Shown here: positions 18,124 to 27,106 of the stretch, in pieces | Layout: each line of letters opens with the position of its first letter | How positions within the stretch are numbered: the first letter of the stretch is position 1 | Assembly (NCBI RefSeq): GCF_012641395.1 | Contig: NZ_JABAIH010000003.1 | Coordinates: 186,001-250,000, forward strand | Length of the DNA: 64,000 nt | Reading direction: 5' to 3' | Source of the DNA: Rhizobium sp. P32RR-XVIII | Lineage (GTDB): Bacteria; Pseudomonadota; Alphaproteobacteria; Rhizobiales; Rhizobiaceae | Translations under genes and position numbers: made by a program | Notes under the pieces: model-generated | What the model was told of the DNA's origin: nothing | The model's input: the letters and a program-made list of their open reading frames with translations, nothing else | Databases searched by the model: none

Positions 18124-18579
18124 TTAATTTCCGAGGACACCCTGCGGCGTGTTCCGGAAGCTGATAGCCATACGATTGTAGCTGTTCATCAGGCTGATCG
18201 CGATCGTAAGGTCGACGAGTTGCTTCTCATCGAAAACGCTTCGCGCGGCCTCGTAGGCGCTATCCGGCACGCCGGTTTCGGCGACGCGCGTCACGCTCTC
18301 GGCCCATGCCAGCGCGGCACGCTCGGTCTCGCTGAAAAGGCTGCCGCCTTCTTCCCACGCCTGCAACAGGGCGAGCTTCTCGACCTTCACGCCCTTCTTG
18401 ATCAGGTCGCGGGTGTGCATGTCGAGACAGTAGGCGCAGTTGTTGATCTGCGAGACCCGCAGATAGACGAGATCTACCAGTTCGCCAGGCAGACCGCTCT
18501 GCATGACATAGCCATAGACGCCGCCGAGCGCCTTGGCCCCGTTGGGAGCGATCTGGTTGTAATCGAGCCTCTTGGTCAT
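18124..18579 (-). CDS. AhpD-like carboxymuconolactone decarboxylase-family protein
   Basis: The 151-residue protein carries the redox motif Cys48-Ala-Tyr-Cys51 with His55 (NNCAYCLDMHT), the signature of AhpD-like alkylhydroperoxidases, inside the all-helical CMD fold. Such proteins reduce peroxides or act as thiol-dependent oxidoreductases. It lies 19 nt downstream of the secreted cupin gene and upstream of the HD genes on the same strand, and AAGGAA precedes the ATG. A protective function against a reactive compound fits the neighbourhood but is inferred. Confidence 0.85.
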   Translation of the reverse strand: MTKRLDYNQIAPNGAKALGGVYGYVMQSGLPGELVDLVYLRVSQINNCAYCLDMHTRDLIKKGVKVEKLALLQAWEEGGSLFSETERAALAWAESVTRVAETGVPDSAYEAARSVFDEKQLVDLTIAISLMNSYNRMAISFRNTPQGVLGN

Positions 18580-18598
18580 TGTTCTGGTTCCTTCAGTC

Positions 18599-19018
18599 TT
18601 ACTTGATGGGGGTCGTGAGTGCCTTGTCGTCGGCGTCGACGACGAAGACGGCCAGCAGCTTTGCCGGTTTGGTTTTGCTTGCGTTTCGGCTGATCGAGTG
18701 GCTCGCGTTCGGAGGTTCCGACCAGCTCTCGCCGGCCTTGAAAACGCGGGTCACGCCGTCATTCACCTTCGACTCGATCTCGCCCGAGATCACATAGGCG
18801 TAGATGAAAGCCGAATTGGCATGCCGGTGGGGCGGGGAAGCCGCGCCCGGCGCATAGTCGACTTCAACAACGACAAGCGATTTGCCGGGGATGTTCGGAA
18901 TCGCCTCTGCGAATTTGGGCGTCACCGTTTCTGTCTGACCATCATGCGCGGAGGCGGGGACGGCGATCGTGGACACCAGAATAGCGCTGGCGGCAGCGAG
19001 GATGTTGCGGACCTTCAT
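18599..19018 (-). CDS. secreted small cupin protein
   Basis: The 139-residue protein has a signal peptide (MKVRN start, hydrophobic core, ASA|HD cleavage near 24) and one cupin barrel with a His-x-His motif in PPHRHAN and a second motif around GESWSEPPNASH. It is first in the minus-strand set and divergent from the MocR regulator, which makes that regulator its likely controller. Its ribosome-site leader (AAGGAGAAAGCCC before ATG) is the same as that of the exported HD gene at 17371. Confidence 0.8.
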   Translation of the reverse strand: MKVRNILAAASAILVSTIAVPASAHDGQTETVTPKFAEAIPNIPGKSLVVVEVDYAPGAASPPHRHANSAFIYAYVISGEIESKVNDGVTRVFKAGESWSEPPNASHSISRNASKTKPAKLLAVFVVDADDKALTTPIK

Positions 19019-19088
19019 GGGCTTTCTCCTTCTGCCTATCCAGATACATGCCGTTCTGGGTCACGAAAAGTACCAAGAAGTTGATAAA

Positions 19089-20519
19089 ATGATGTACTAT
19101 GACAGCATGAGCGAATCGCTGAAACTGACTCTTGACCGCACTGCAGCGGTGCCCTTGGCAGAACAGATCCGAAAAGGGGTGGCCGCGGCCATCGAGAGCG
19201 GCGTGTTGGAGCCCGGTGCGCGCTTGCCTTCGTGGCAGGATCTCGCTGCACAACTCGGCGTCGCGCGCGGTACTGTGCGGACCGCGTATGGGAAGCTGGC
19301 CGCCGCCCAATTAATCGAGGCCGCGCGGGCGACGGGAACGCGCGTCGCCCAGCGTCCCCGTGCCGTCGCAAGGGGCGAGCAGCCGACGGGCATGGGCTCG
19401 TTCATCGAGACGTATCTGGAGATGACGCAGGGACCTGCGTTCTTTCAGATGGGTGTGCCCGCAGCCGAAACCTTTCCGGCGACCTTGTTCGCCCGCATTC
19501 GCGCGAACGCGGTCCGTGCCGAGGCAAGTGCGCCTCCGCTTTATCCCGATCCCCGCGGCGAAGTGGAATTGAGACATGAAATCGCGGGCTATCTCGCCGT
19601 CGCTCGCGGCATCCATTGCTCGCCGTCGCAAATCATCGTTACCGGGGGCTTCGGCGCGGGACTCGGCCTGGCGCTGGGGGGTCTTGGGTTGGACAGACAG
19701 ACGGCCTGGGTCGAAAATCCGGGCTTTACCTGGACGAGGAAGGGTCTGGAGCTAGCACGCCTGCTCCTCGCGCCGATCCCGGTCGATGCCGATGGCATCG
19801 ATCTCGATTATGGCCTGCTCCACCATCCGGACGCGAGGCTTGTTGTCGTGACCCCTGGTCAGCAGGCGCCGCTTGGGCCTACCTTATCGCTCGAGAGGCG
19901 CCTTGGCCTGCTCGAATGGGCGGCCGCGAACCAAGTTTGGGTGATTGAAGACGACTATCTGAGCGAGCTACAACTGGCAGGCAGGGCTGCGCCGGCGCTC
20001 GCGTCGCTCGACCGGGAGGGACGCGTCATTCATATCGGATCGTTCAGCAAGACGATCAGTCCAACCGTCCGGCTCGGCTTTGTGGTTGCGCCTGTCGAAC
20101 TTGCCTCCCGGTTCGCGGAAATGGCGGCATGCCTCGCCCCGGCGCCTGGCCCTGCGGTGCAGCGCGCGATCGCCGAATTCATGCACGAGGGCTGCTATAT
20201 GCGCCATCTCCGGCGCACCAAGCGCGCCTATGCCGCTAAGCGGCAGGCGCTGCTGGACTGTCTTCAGGCATCCGTCGACGCCGATCAGCTTTCTACACCG
20301 GGCTTGGCCGTTTTGCTGAGGTTGCCGAGAACAACATCTGACGTCGCCGTTGTACGTGACGCCCTGGCGTTCGGTATGTTTCCGGCGCCGCTCTCACCTT
20401 GGTATACATCGCCTGAGAGCGCCGAATCCGGACTTCTGCTTGGTGTCGCGACCACGCCGACAAAGAACCTTGCTCGTACCTGTGATCGGCTTTTCGAAAT
20501 AATCCGTCGTTTGAGTTGA
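19089..20519 (+). CDS. MocR/GntR-family regulator with aminotransferase-like domain
   Basis: About 476 residues. A winged-helix GntR domain (about 10-85: PLAEQIRKGV, LPSWQDLAAQLGVARGTVRTAY) is linked to a class I aminotransferase-like domain, with the PLP lysine in GSFSKTISP. MocR proteins sense PLP or amino compounds. The frame is open further upstream, but ATG 19089 (AAGAAG eight bases ahead) or 19107 fits the family's N-terminus. It is divergent from the cupin/AhpD/HD operon with about 70 bp between. GTAC half-sites near 19069 and 19095 could be operator elements. Confidence 0.85.
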   Translation: MMYYDSMSESLKLTLDRTAAVPLAEQIRKGVAAAIESGVLEPGARLPSWQDLAAQLGVARGTVRTAYGKLAAAQLIEAARATGTRVAQRPRAVARGEQPTGMGSFIETYLEMTQGPAFFQMGVPAAETFPATLFARIRANAVRAEASAPPLYPDPRGEVELRHEIAGYLAVARGIHCSPSQIIVTGGFGAGLGLALGGLGLDRQTAWVENPGFTWTRKGLELARLLLAPIPVDADGIDLDYGLLHHPDARLVVVTPGQQAPLGPTLSLERRLGLLEWAAANQVWVIEDDYLSELQLAGRAAPALASLDREGRVIHIGSFSKTISPTVRLGFVVAPVELASRFAEMAACLAPAPGPAVQRAIAEFMHEGCYMRHLRRTKRAYAAKRQALLDCLQASVDADQLSTPGLAVLLRLPRTTSDVAVVRDALAFGMFPAPLSPWYTSPESAESGLLLGVATTPTKNLARTCDRLFEIIRRLS

Positions 20520-20725
20520 TCAGCTTCAAGGTCGAACGCCTCGACCCCACAGACCTGCCTCCCGCTGAACGACGTATGAGCTTGGGCTAAGGTCAACAAT
20601 CCGAACCATCGTTGCTCGGCGTACGTGTCTTATTTCGCAGGTTCGATGTCCATTTTTGTCGTAGCATCAAGATAGAGTTCATCGCAGATGCTCTCTAACC
20701 TTCAACGATCCAATGGAGGTACAAA

Positions 20726-21385
20726 ATGACAATCACGAGCGGTATCAGGATCCCAGACAGCAAGCTCGCGAACGAGGTGACGGAATTCGTACGCGACACG
20801 GCGTCCGAACTGCTCTTCAATCACTCCGCTCGGGTCTATCTTTGGGCAGCACTAACCGGCGAGCGAAAAGGGCTGAAATTCGATCCGGAGCTTCTGTATG
20901 CAGGTGCTATGTTCCACGATATCGGGCTGACAGAGGGCTACCAGGAGAGCCAGCTTCGGTTCGAGGTAGATGGCGCCAACGCCGCACGTGACTTCCTACG
21001 AAGCCGCGGTGTACCCGAAGACGATATCAAGACGGTCTGGGATGCGATCGCGCTCCACACAACGCCTGGAATTCCCGAATTCATGGATCCGGAGATTGCC
21101 TTGGTCCAGGCAGGGGCGGGAATGGACGTGGCGGGTCGCGGCTACGAAGATTTTACGGACAAAGAACGCACGGCGGTGACTGCTGCCTATCCACGCGGCA
21201 ACAACTTCGAGCACGAGATGATCGACGCATTTTATCACGGGATGAAACATCGGCCCGCGAGCACATTCGGCACCATGAACGAAGGTTTCCTGGAGCAAAA
21301 AGATCCCAATTTTCGGCGGTTGAACATCTGCAGCATCATGTTGCGCTCCCATTGGGTCTGCGGGTGTCACAACCACGGCGCATAG
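20726..21385 (+). CDS. cytoplasmic HD-domain protein (HD paralogue 3)
   Basis: The 219-residue protein begins with the shared IPDSKLA motif and carries His33 (FNHSARVY), His64-Asp65 (AMFHDIGLT), ALHTT and a downstream YEDF as metal-site candidates. It differs from the other two copies in its last third and ends with an unusual Cys/His tail (CGCHNH), possibly an extra metal site. GGAGG precedes the ATG. It lies downstream of the MocR gene on the plus strand after a 206-bp gap, so it may have its own promoter. Confidence 0.75.
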   Translation: MTITSGIRIPDSKLANEVTEFVRDTASELLFNHSARVYLWAALTGERKGLKFDPELLYAGAMFHDIGLTEGYQESQLRFEVDGANAARDFLRSRGVPEDDIKTVWDAIALHTTPGIPEFMDPEIALVQAGAGMDVAGRGYEDFTDKERTAVTAAYPRGNNFEHEMIDAFYHGMKHRPASTFGTMNEGFLEQKDPNFRRLNICSIMLRSHWVCGCHNHGA

Positions 21386-21594
21386 TCCCGGTTTCTCAGC
21401 TATGTGAGCGGTTGAGAGACCATCCGCCGCGGCAAGGCATTCTCTTGGGCAGATCTCTTTCGCAAATGTCGTTCATCAATCCACACTAGGGATTCGCGAT
21501 TGCGAGGTACACTGCTTGATCAACGGCGGAGGTCCTCCTCAACAATGCTGTTGGAGATGAATGTGAAGCTTGCTGCCATCGGTTGGGAGCGATG

Positions 21595-22590
21595 ATGCCA
21601 ATCCAGACAGTCGCAATTGTGATACATGACAATGTCCAGGCGCTAGACGTTGCAGGCCCAATCGATGTCTTCACGGAAGCGAATTTATTTATTCCTGTCG
21701 GAGACAGATACAAGACGGTACTGGTCGGGCCCCAAGGTGCGCCACTACGTGCGTCAAACGGCATGCAGATAACTGCTGACGTCACATTCGAAGATACGCT
21801 CAGCGGAATAGATGTGTTGCTGGTGGCCGGCGGTCCCCAGCTGCCGTATGCCGCCCCTGATCCGCAGTTCTTAAATTGGCTGCGCGATGCACCAGCGCGG
21901 GCGAAAATCTACGGTTCAATTTGCACCGGGGCATTCGCGCTTGGCCACGCGGGTCTGCTTGAGGGGCGCAGGGTCACCACCCACTGGCTTGTGGCCCAGA
22001 CGCTGGCGGCACAGTTCCCAACCGCCCTTGTTGAACCCGATCTTATTTACGTCCGCGATGGCCGGCTTGTCACGTCGGCTGGTGTAACAGCAGGGATCGA
22101 CCTCGCATTGGCGCTCGTCAGTGAACGGCATGGGGCGGGCGTAGCGGTAGCAGTGGCAAAAAGGCTCTTGGTGGTGGCGCAACGTCAGGGAGGCCAATCG
22201 CAATTCAGCCCCTATCTCACCGCCCCCTCAGATCCAAACTCGCCGATTGCGCGTATCCAAGATTACGTGATGGCCAACATCGGAGGCCCTCACTCGCTTG
22301 AGTCACTTGCGCTCGAAGTTGGCATGAGCGCTCGCAACCTCGCTCGCCACTTCGTACAAGAAACTGGGATAACCCCGCACGAGTTTGTCATGCGCGCGCG
22401 AATCGACGCCGCTCGCATGCTGCTTGAAGGAAGTGATCATGCGCTCAAGGCAGTGGCCTTTCAGTGCGGATTCGGATCCGCAGACCGAATGCGTGTCGTG
22501 TTCCACCGGCGTCTTGGGGTGACACCCAGCCAATATCGCGCAAGCTTTCGCCGATCAAAGTTCCGCAATGAGCTTGCTGATGTCGAATAG
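21595..22590 (+). CDS. GlxA-family AraC-type regulator (DJ-1/PfpI sensor plus HTH)
   Basis: The 331-residue protein has an N-terminal DJ-1/PfpI-like domain (about 1-185) with the conserved Cys in GSICTGAFALG, followed by a C-terminal AraC double helix-turn-helix (about 220-320: SLESLALEVGMSARNLARHF and the AFQCGFGS region). Such regulators often respond to amino-acid-derived or nitrogenous ligands. The start at ATG 21595 is chosen because GGGAG at 21585-21589 gives a 5-nt spacer. It is an orphan between HD3 and the LysR/OYE pair. Confidence 0.85.
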   Translation: MPIQTVAIVIHDNVQALDVAGPIDVFTEANLFIPVGDRYKTVLVGPQGAPLRASNGMQITADVTFEDTLSGIDVLLVAGGPQLPYAAPDPQFLNWLRDAPARAKIYGSICTGAFALGHAGLLEGRRVTTHWLVAQTLAAQFPTALVEPDLIYVRDGRLVTSAGVTAGIDLALALVSERHGAGVAVAVAKRLLVVAQRQGGQSQFSPYLTAPSDPNSPIARIQDYVMANIGGPHSLESLALEVGMSARNLARHFVQETGITPHEFVMRARIDAARMLLEGSDHALKAVAFQCGFGSADRMRVVFHRRLGVTPSQYRASFRRSKFRNELADVE

Positions 22591-22711
22591 ACGATGGTTC
22601 TCTTATTGGTGCCGCGTTCCCAAGAGCTTCCGCGTACTCATACCGGCATAGTGTCACACGTACTCATGGGTGCGCCGTCACTCGCGAGCACTTCGCACGC
22701 GGCGAGAAACC

Positions 22712-23614
22712 TCATTGTGCGACGCGCGGAAGGCTTTGAACAAGGTTGTCTACAACGACACGAATCTTTGCGGGCAATGTTCTGGTTCGCGGCCAAACGA
22801 CGTTTATCGGCATTTCCCCGCCGGACATTCCATCGAGGACCGTCTTCAGCTTTCCATCGCGAATGTCGTCCTGGACCATCCAATAGGGGAGTTGGACAAG
22901 GCCGCGTCCTGCCCTTGCCGCTGCATGTATCATCTCGAAATCGCGGATATCATGTTTGACCGGGATAGGGTGACGCGCGACGGAGCCGTCCGGCTGCTTG
23001 AGCAACCAGACAGCGCGCTGTTCCTGGCGTTCCCCGGCGATGCAATCATGCCCGGCGAGATCGGCCAGAGAGTAGGGGACACCGCGGATCGCAAGATAGC
23101 CAGGCGATCCGATGATTACCATCTGTTGGATGCCGACCTGACGCGCGACCAGGTTCGTTGTGTCTTCAAGTTTGCCGATCCGCACCACAAGGTCGATGTT
23201 TTCGCGAATCAGATCGACGTATCGATCCGTGAAGGTCACGTTGAGAAACAGCGCCGGATAGCGTTCAGCCAATTCGAGCAGCAGCGGCATGACGAGGAGT
23301 CGTCCGAACGCCGTCGGCAGATCAATCCGCACCTCACCACAGGGCGCGTCGCGCGCGAGCATGAGCGCGTTTTCGCCGCGTTCGAGTTCGGCAAGCGCAG
23401 CCACGCAATGCTCGAGCCAAGCTTCTCCCGCTGGCGTCAAGGTCAGATGGCGCGTTGTCCGATAGAGCAATTTTGACCCTAGCCGATCCTCAAGACGCGA
23501 CACTGCTCGCCCGGCCGCGGACTTGGTCATGCCGAGCTCCGCAGCAGCAGCCGTGAAACTGCCTAGTCGCGTAACCGCGACGAACTCCACGATACCGTCA
23601 AAGCGAGATTTCAT
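22712..23614 (-). CDS. LysR-family regulator next to an old yellow enzyme
   Basis: The 300-residue protein has an N-terminal helix-turn-helix at 1-60 (RLGSFTAAAAELGMTKSAAGRAVSRLE) and a standard effector-binding domain. It is divergent from the flavoprotein at 23734, with about 120 bp between the starts, the classic layout of a LysR regulator and its target. A palindrome TCCAGCTGGA at 23688-23697 lies in the gap. By analogy with similar pairs it may sense quinones or electrophiles, but no cysteine switch could be assigned. Confidence 0.85.
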   Translation of the reverse strand: MKSRFDGIVEFVAVTRLGSFTAAAAELGMTKSAAGRAVSRLEDRLGSKLLYRTTRHLTLTPAGEAWLEHCVAALAELERGENALMLARDAPCGEVRIDLPTAFGRLLVMPLLLELAERYPALFLNVTFTDRYVDLIRENIDLVVRIGKLEDTTNLVARQVGIQQMVIIGSPGYLAIRGVPYSLADLAGHDCIAGERQEQRAVWLLKQPDGSVARHPIPVKHDIRDFEMIHAAARAGRGLVQLPYWMVQDDIRDGKLKTVLDGMSGGEMPINVVWPRTRTLPAKIRVVVDNLVQSLPRVAQ

Positions 23615-23733
23615 TGAGTTTGTAGCCTTCGACGCAACAGTAAGTAGGGTTGAGGCCCTCTAATCCAGGGAAGAAACTTAGATTATCTCCAGCTGGATAT
23701 CAAATCGCAAATCCAGACCGATGGAGATTCACA

Positions 23734-24849
23734 ATGCCTTCAATTTTCGATCCGTTCGACCTCGGGCCGATCCGCCTGAAAAACCGCATCGTCATGGCGC
23801 CGATGGAGCGCTCGCGTGCGCGTAACGGCGACTGGGTTCCCCAGGCCGACACAGCGCGCTATTTTGCGCAGCGTGCCGGCGCCGCATTCATCGTGACCGG
23901 CAGTATCGCCATAAGCGAATGGGCCCGGACCTGGGCGTTCGAACCTGGCCTATATACCCGGACCCAAATCGAGGCCTGGCGCCATGTTACCGGTGAGGTT
24001 CATGATCATGGCGGGGTGATTTTTGGTCAGCTCCGGCATGGCGGCCGAGCGAGTCATGTCTCGCATCAGCCACATCGCCAAGCCACTGTTAGCTCCAGAG
24101 ACGTAGGGGCGACGAAAGCCATCTCCATGGCCTTCGACGCGGACGGCAAGCCAGCTTTTCTTCTCCAAAGTAAGCCCCGGGCTCTGCTGACGGACGAGGT
24201 GCCGATTATCGTTGGCGAGTTCGCGCAGGCTGCCCGTAATGCCCTCGAGGGCGGCTTTGACGGCGTCGAGATTCATGCCGCTAATGGCTATCTCCACGAC
24301 CAGTTTATGAATGGGGCGCTAAACACGCGCAACGATCGTTACGGCGGTTCGATCGACAATCGGATCCGCTTTACACTCGAAACAGTAGATGCCGTAATCG
24401 ACGCGATTGGCCGCGAGCGCACCGGCATCCGCCTGTCCCCCTTTGGCCGATTCAATGAAATGCCTGCGTTTGAAGACGAGGCCGAGACCTATCTACGGCT
24501 GGCGGGTGAACTCGCAAAGCGCAACATCGCCTACGTACACGTTAGCGATCAAACGCGGTGGGCCGACGATGTTTCGATTCCCAGCAATTACCTTCGAGAT
24601 TTTCGGAAAGTCTCTCAGCGACCGCTGATTCTTTCCGGCGGCTACCTCGAAACGAACGGGCAAGCCGCGATCGACAATGATGAGGCAGACCTGATCGCGG
24701 TGGGCAAGCCATTTCTGGCCAATCCTGACCTGGTTGAGCGGCTTCGTAACGGATGGCCACTCAATGAGTGGGACACCGAAACCTTCTATACTCAGGGGCC
24801 CGAGGGCTACATCGACTATCCGTTCTATCAGGATAGACCTGCCTCGTAA
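23734..24849 (+). CDS. old yellow enzyme-family FMN ene-reductase
   Basis: The 371-residue TIM-barrel flavoprotein reduces activated C=C bonds of enones, nitro-olefins or nitrate esters. Motifs are the N-terminal LGPIRLKNRIVMAPMERSRA (FMN binding), FGQLRHGGR, the HAANGYLHDQFMN block with the substrate-binding pair (His-Ala-Ala-Asn), NDRYGGS, and the phosphate-binding LSGGY and AVGKPFLANPDL. The frame opens at 23650, but ATG 23734 has GGAGA upstream and gives the family's normal N-terminus. The divergent LysR gene is the likely regulator. Confidence 0.9.
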   Translation: MPSIFDPFDLGPIRLKNRIVMAPMERSRARNGDWVPQADTARYFAQRAGAAFIVTGSIAISEWARTWAFEPGLYTRTQIEAWRHVTGEVHDHGGVIFGQLRHGGRASHVSHQPHRQATVSSRDVGATKAISMAFDADGKPAFLLQSKPRALLTDEVPIIVGEFAQAARNALEGGFDGVEIHAANGYLHDQFMNGALNTRNDRYGGSIDNRIRFTLETVDAVIDAIGRERTGIRLSPFGRFNEMPAFEDEAETYLRLAGELAKRNIAYVHVSDQTRWADDVSIPSNYLRDFRKVSQRPLILSGGYLETNGQAAIDNDEADLIAVGKPFLANPDLVERLRNGWPLNEWDTETFYTQGPEGYIDYPFYQDRPAS

Positions 24850-24853
24850 GCGG

Positions 24854-25024
24854 ATGGTCAGCCGCCGATACCGGCAGGAAGAGCGCGATGCGGTCTATGT
24901 GAAGCCGATACTCATTGCCGAGATCGAATACCGCGCCTGGACGCATGACGGGAAGCTGCGGCACGCCTCTTATAAGGGGCTTCGAGAGGAGCAGGACGAG
25001 GCGGCGATTTATGAGATCGAGTGA
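24854..25024 (+). pseudogene. C-terminal remnant of an ATP-dependent DNA ligase (LigD type)
   Basis: About 56 codons starting at ATG 24854 read like the end of bacterial ATP-dependent ligases (VKPILIAEIEYRAWT, then GKLRHASYKGLRE, ending AIYEIE). The nucleotidyltransferase and the rest of the OB fold are absent; the old yellow enzyme gene lies directly upstream. No ribosome site fits, so this is a decayed fragment, not a gene. An echo of its last nine codons lies at 25474-25503. Confidence 0.6.
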
Positions 25025-25098
25025 GAATTTAAGGTGGAACTAATTTTTCATGCTGGGGTTCGGCCCCTCAGAAGCAAAAGCAAGAATGGGAGAATCCA

Positions 25099-25401
25099 AT
25101 GCTTTTGAAACTCATCACGGTCTCCGCACTTTCGATCGGTCTTGCTACGTCGGCGATGGCTCAGGCCAGCGGCGGATCGGGTGGGACCGGCGGTTCCGGC
25201 AGCACGAGCGGTTCCGGCGCCACCGGCGGTTCTGGCGGCGCGCAAAATCAGAACACGAGCGGTAACTTCAATGGCGGGAGTGATGCCGCCGGGAGTGATA
25301 TCAGAGAGTCCTCGGACTGCGTTCAGGGCAAGACCGCAGCCAACAAGGCGGGTAAGCCCGTAGCTGGTACAGCCAAGGATGCCGGTGGCAACTGCCAGTA
25401 A
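25099..25401 (+). CDS. small secreted Gly/Ser/Thr-rich protein
   Basis: 100 residues. The signal peptide is residues 1-21 (cleavage AMA|QA), followed by a low-complexity stretch of GGSG/GTGG/GSGS units (about 24-47), then a charged tail with two cysteines (DC and NC near the end) that could form a disulfide. GGGAGA precedes the ATG and a strong terminator follows, so it is a free-standing unit. Small proteins like this are common and uncharacterised in rhizobia. The function is unknown. Confidence 0.65.
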   Translation: MLLKLITVSALSIGLATSAMAQASGGSGGTGGSGSTSGSGATGGSGGAQNQNTSGNFNGGSDAAGSDIRESSDCVQGKTAANKAGKPVAGTAKDAGGNCQ

Positions 25402-25420
25402 CATTAAGCAGACGATCGAG

Positions 25421-25455
25421 AAAAAACCCCGCGGTCGCTCTGCGGGGTTTTCTTT
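25421..25455 (+). terminator. rho-independent terminator of the small secreted protein gene
   Basis: AAAACCCCGC at 25423-25432 and GCGGGGTTTT at 25442-25451 form a perfect 10-bp stem with a 9-nt loop, ending in a T-rich tail. It lies 20 nt after the stop codon at 25401. Confidence 0.85.
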
Positions 25456-25618
25456 GGTGTGCCCGGCAGGTGCGAAGAAGCGGCGATCTACGAGATCACG
25501 TGAGACACTACCGGCGAAAAGCAAGATGATTTCGCAAACCGTCTTTTTGTCTCAAAAAATTGGCAAGCTGTTGATTCTGACGGATTGCCTTACTCCCGCA
25601 TGGGGCACCATCGCAGCG

Positions 25619-26740
25619 CTAATACCGAAAATTTTTCAGTTTCATCTCTTCGCATGCTCCGTCAATTCCTGGAAAAAGAGAGCCGGCGGCCACTCCCATC
25701 AAGCGAAGTTCCGTTAAAACTGGGCCACGCTCAGTAAAGGGTAGTTCGAAAACGCTGAGGTATGTCTTGTTCGCTGCCTTGCCACATTGGGTCAAGTAAT
25801 CTTCGACATCATCGACGGTTGTGATCGAGCAAATTGCTTGTTGCGGCAATGCCCGCGGATTTTCAAGTGCGATGGGATTGAGAAGAGAGAAGTGCGGCCT
25901 GACGTTTACAACGCTGTAAATCTGACGAAAATCGCTAAGCCAAGCAGCCCGATCGAACATAAATATCCTGATCTTACGGTTTGCCTCAATTGCGCCTTGG
26001 GGCTTTTCTCTGAAAGCAAAGTATGCGGCGACATAGGGTGAATGCGTCCAATCTAGCAAGGGCGTGGGATAGCCATGATGTTGGAGCAAATTCCAGAAAG
26101 CCGCATTCTGTACGTTGTCACGAAGATCGAAGTAATGGTTTGTTTTTGAGGTCACCATTGCATGCAACTGAGGGATGTCGTCCGCTTGAAACTTATGCAA
26201 GTCGCTTCGATTGGTCCGATGAAATGAGGTTCTAAGTCGGTTAACAACAGGCTGACCTCGAAAGATGAAGCGGTCAGGCTCCATCGATCCCACCATTTGT
26301 TTGAACCTTTCCCAGCTCCTGACCTTCTTGTCTACGACCAGCTTGCTCTTCTTTTCCGCAGATCCACGGGTCAGCAGAGAAGTAATTGTTCCAAGCGTTT
26401 TGGTGTCCATCATCGTTGTGGCGGTAACGCGCAGCCCTTTGCTCAACATTTTCAGGTCGATCAAAGCGTGTGTAGGAAAATCAATACCGGGGAAAGAGGA
26501 GGATAACTCCGATCTGGGTATGTCGGTGGCATCAAGATATCGCTGAATTGTGACCGGCACTTTAAGCTGTTGATGATCCTTTTTGTCCTGAGTCTGGAAC
26601 CCGCAAACGTAAATTCCGTAGTCGTTACCGGCCTCGAATACGCACGCTCTGCCGGCGAAGTGCGTTTCGTACTCGTCAATCTGAAGCGTAACTTGTCCAG
26701 AAGAATACCCGCTATAATTGCCTTGCCACTGCCCTCGCAT
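25619..26740 (-). CDS. FRG-domain protein
   Basis: The 373-residue protein has the FRG domain in its central part, about 150-275: the name-giving FIFRGQP, then a Leu-rich segment, NLLQHHGYPTPLLDWTHSP (His-Gly and Leu-Asp-Trp-Thr core) and VAAYFAF. The N-terminal 140 residues are a separate, unidentified domain. ATG 26740 follows GAGAGG and is preferred to the GTG six bases earlier. The gene is noticeably richer in A/T and in rare-looking codons than its neighbours, which suggests recent acquisition. FRG proteins have no firm biochemical role and often sit in mobile or defence settings. Confidence 0.75.
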   Translation of the reverse strand: MRGQWQGNYSGYSSGQVTLQIDEYETHFAGRACVFEAGNDYGIYVCGFQTQDKKDHQQLKVPVTIQRYLDATDIPRSELSSSFPGIDFPTHALIDLKMLSKGLRVTATTMMDTKTLGTITSLLTRGSAEKKSKLVVDKKVRSWERFKQMVGSMEPDRFIFRGQPVVNRLRTSFHRTNRSDLHKFQADDIPQLHAMVTSKTNHYFDLRDNVQNAAFWNLLQHHGYPTPLLDWTHSPYVAAYFAFREKPQGAIEANRKIRIFMFDRAAWLSDFRQIYSVVNVRPHFSLLNPIALENPRALPQQAICSITTVDDVEDYLTQCGKAANKTYLSVFELPFTERGPVLTELRLMGVAAGSLFPGIDGACEEMKLKNFRY

Positions 26741-26812
26741 CGACACCTCTCCGCAATCACACTTGGTCTTTAATCGCTTAAATACACCGGCCTATCTGCT
26801 AGTCGCTTAATG

Positions 26813-27106
26813 TCAGTCGAGCGGAAGTTCAGCGTCAAGGGCATCGTGGGCCTGGATTTTCGTCAACAAGCCAAGCAGTCTCTCTCCCAAATAGATAGCC
26901 GTATCCAAGTCCTTGTTAGGCAACTCATCGGCGTGGATGGCTGCACTTGCTATCCGGAAGAAAACATCAAAGCTGTCACGCTGCCTGCTTAGTTCGGGAT
27001 AGAGCCCCATGGCTACTTTTACAAGTTCCCGTGTTGACATCGAACGGCGTCTAACACTCCACTCTGGCATGCGACGTTCCCCGAGTTCCCGGTGGGTTGA
27101 TACCAC
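26813..27106 (-). CDS. hypothetical protein, helical, possibly truncated
   Basis: A 97-residue frame with a plausible second half of amphipathic helices (SFDVFFRIASAAIHADELP, then AIYLGERLLGLL), reminiscent of the C-terminal part of HEPN-type or DUF4145-like helical bundles, but without enough length to assign. It lies 66 nt upstream of the FRG gene on the same strand and could be its partner or a relic. The N-terminus, with several Arg-rich residues, looks poor. Confidence 0.4.
   Translation of the reverse strand: MVSTHRELGERRMPEWSVRRRSMSTRELVKVAMGLYPELSRQRDSFDVFFRIASAAIHADELPNKDLDTAIYLGERLLGLLTKIQAHDALDAELPLD

Noticed and set aside
21583..21594. TTG start for the GlxA-type regulator
   Set aside because: It would extend the protein by four residues with no ribosome site; GGGAG gives correct spacing only for ATG 21595.
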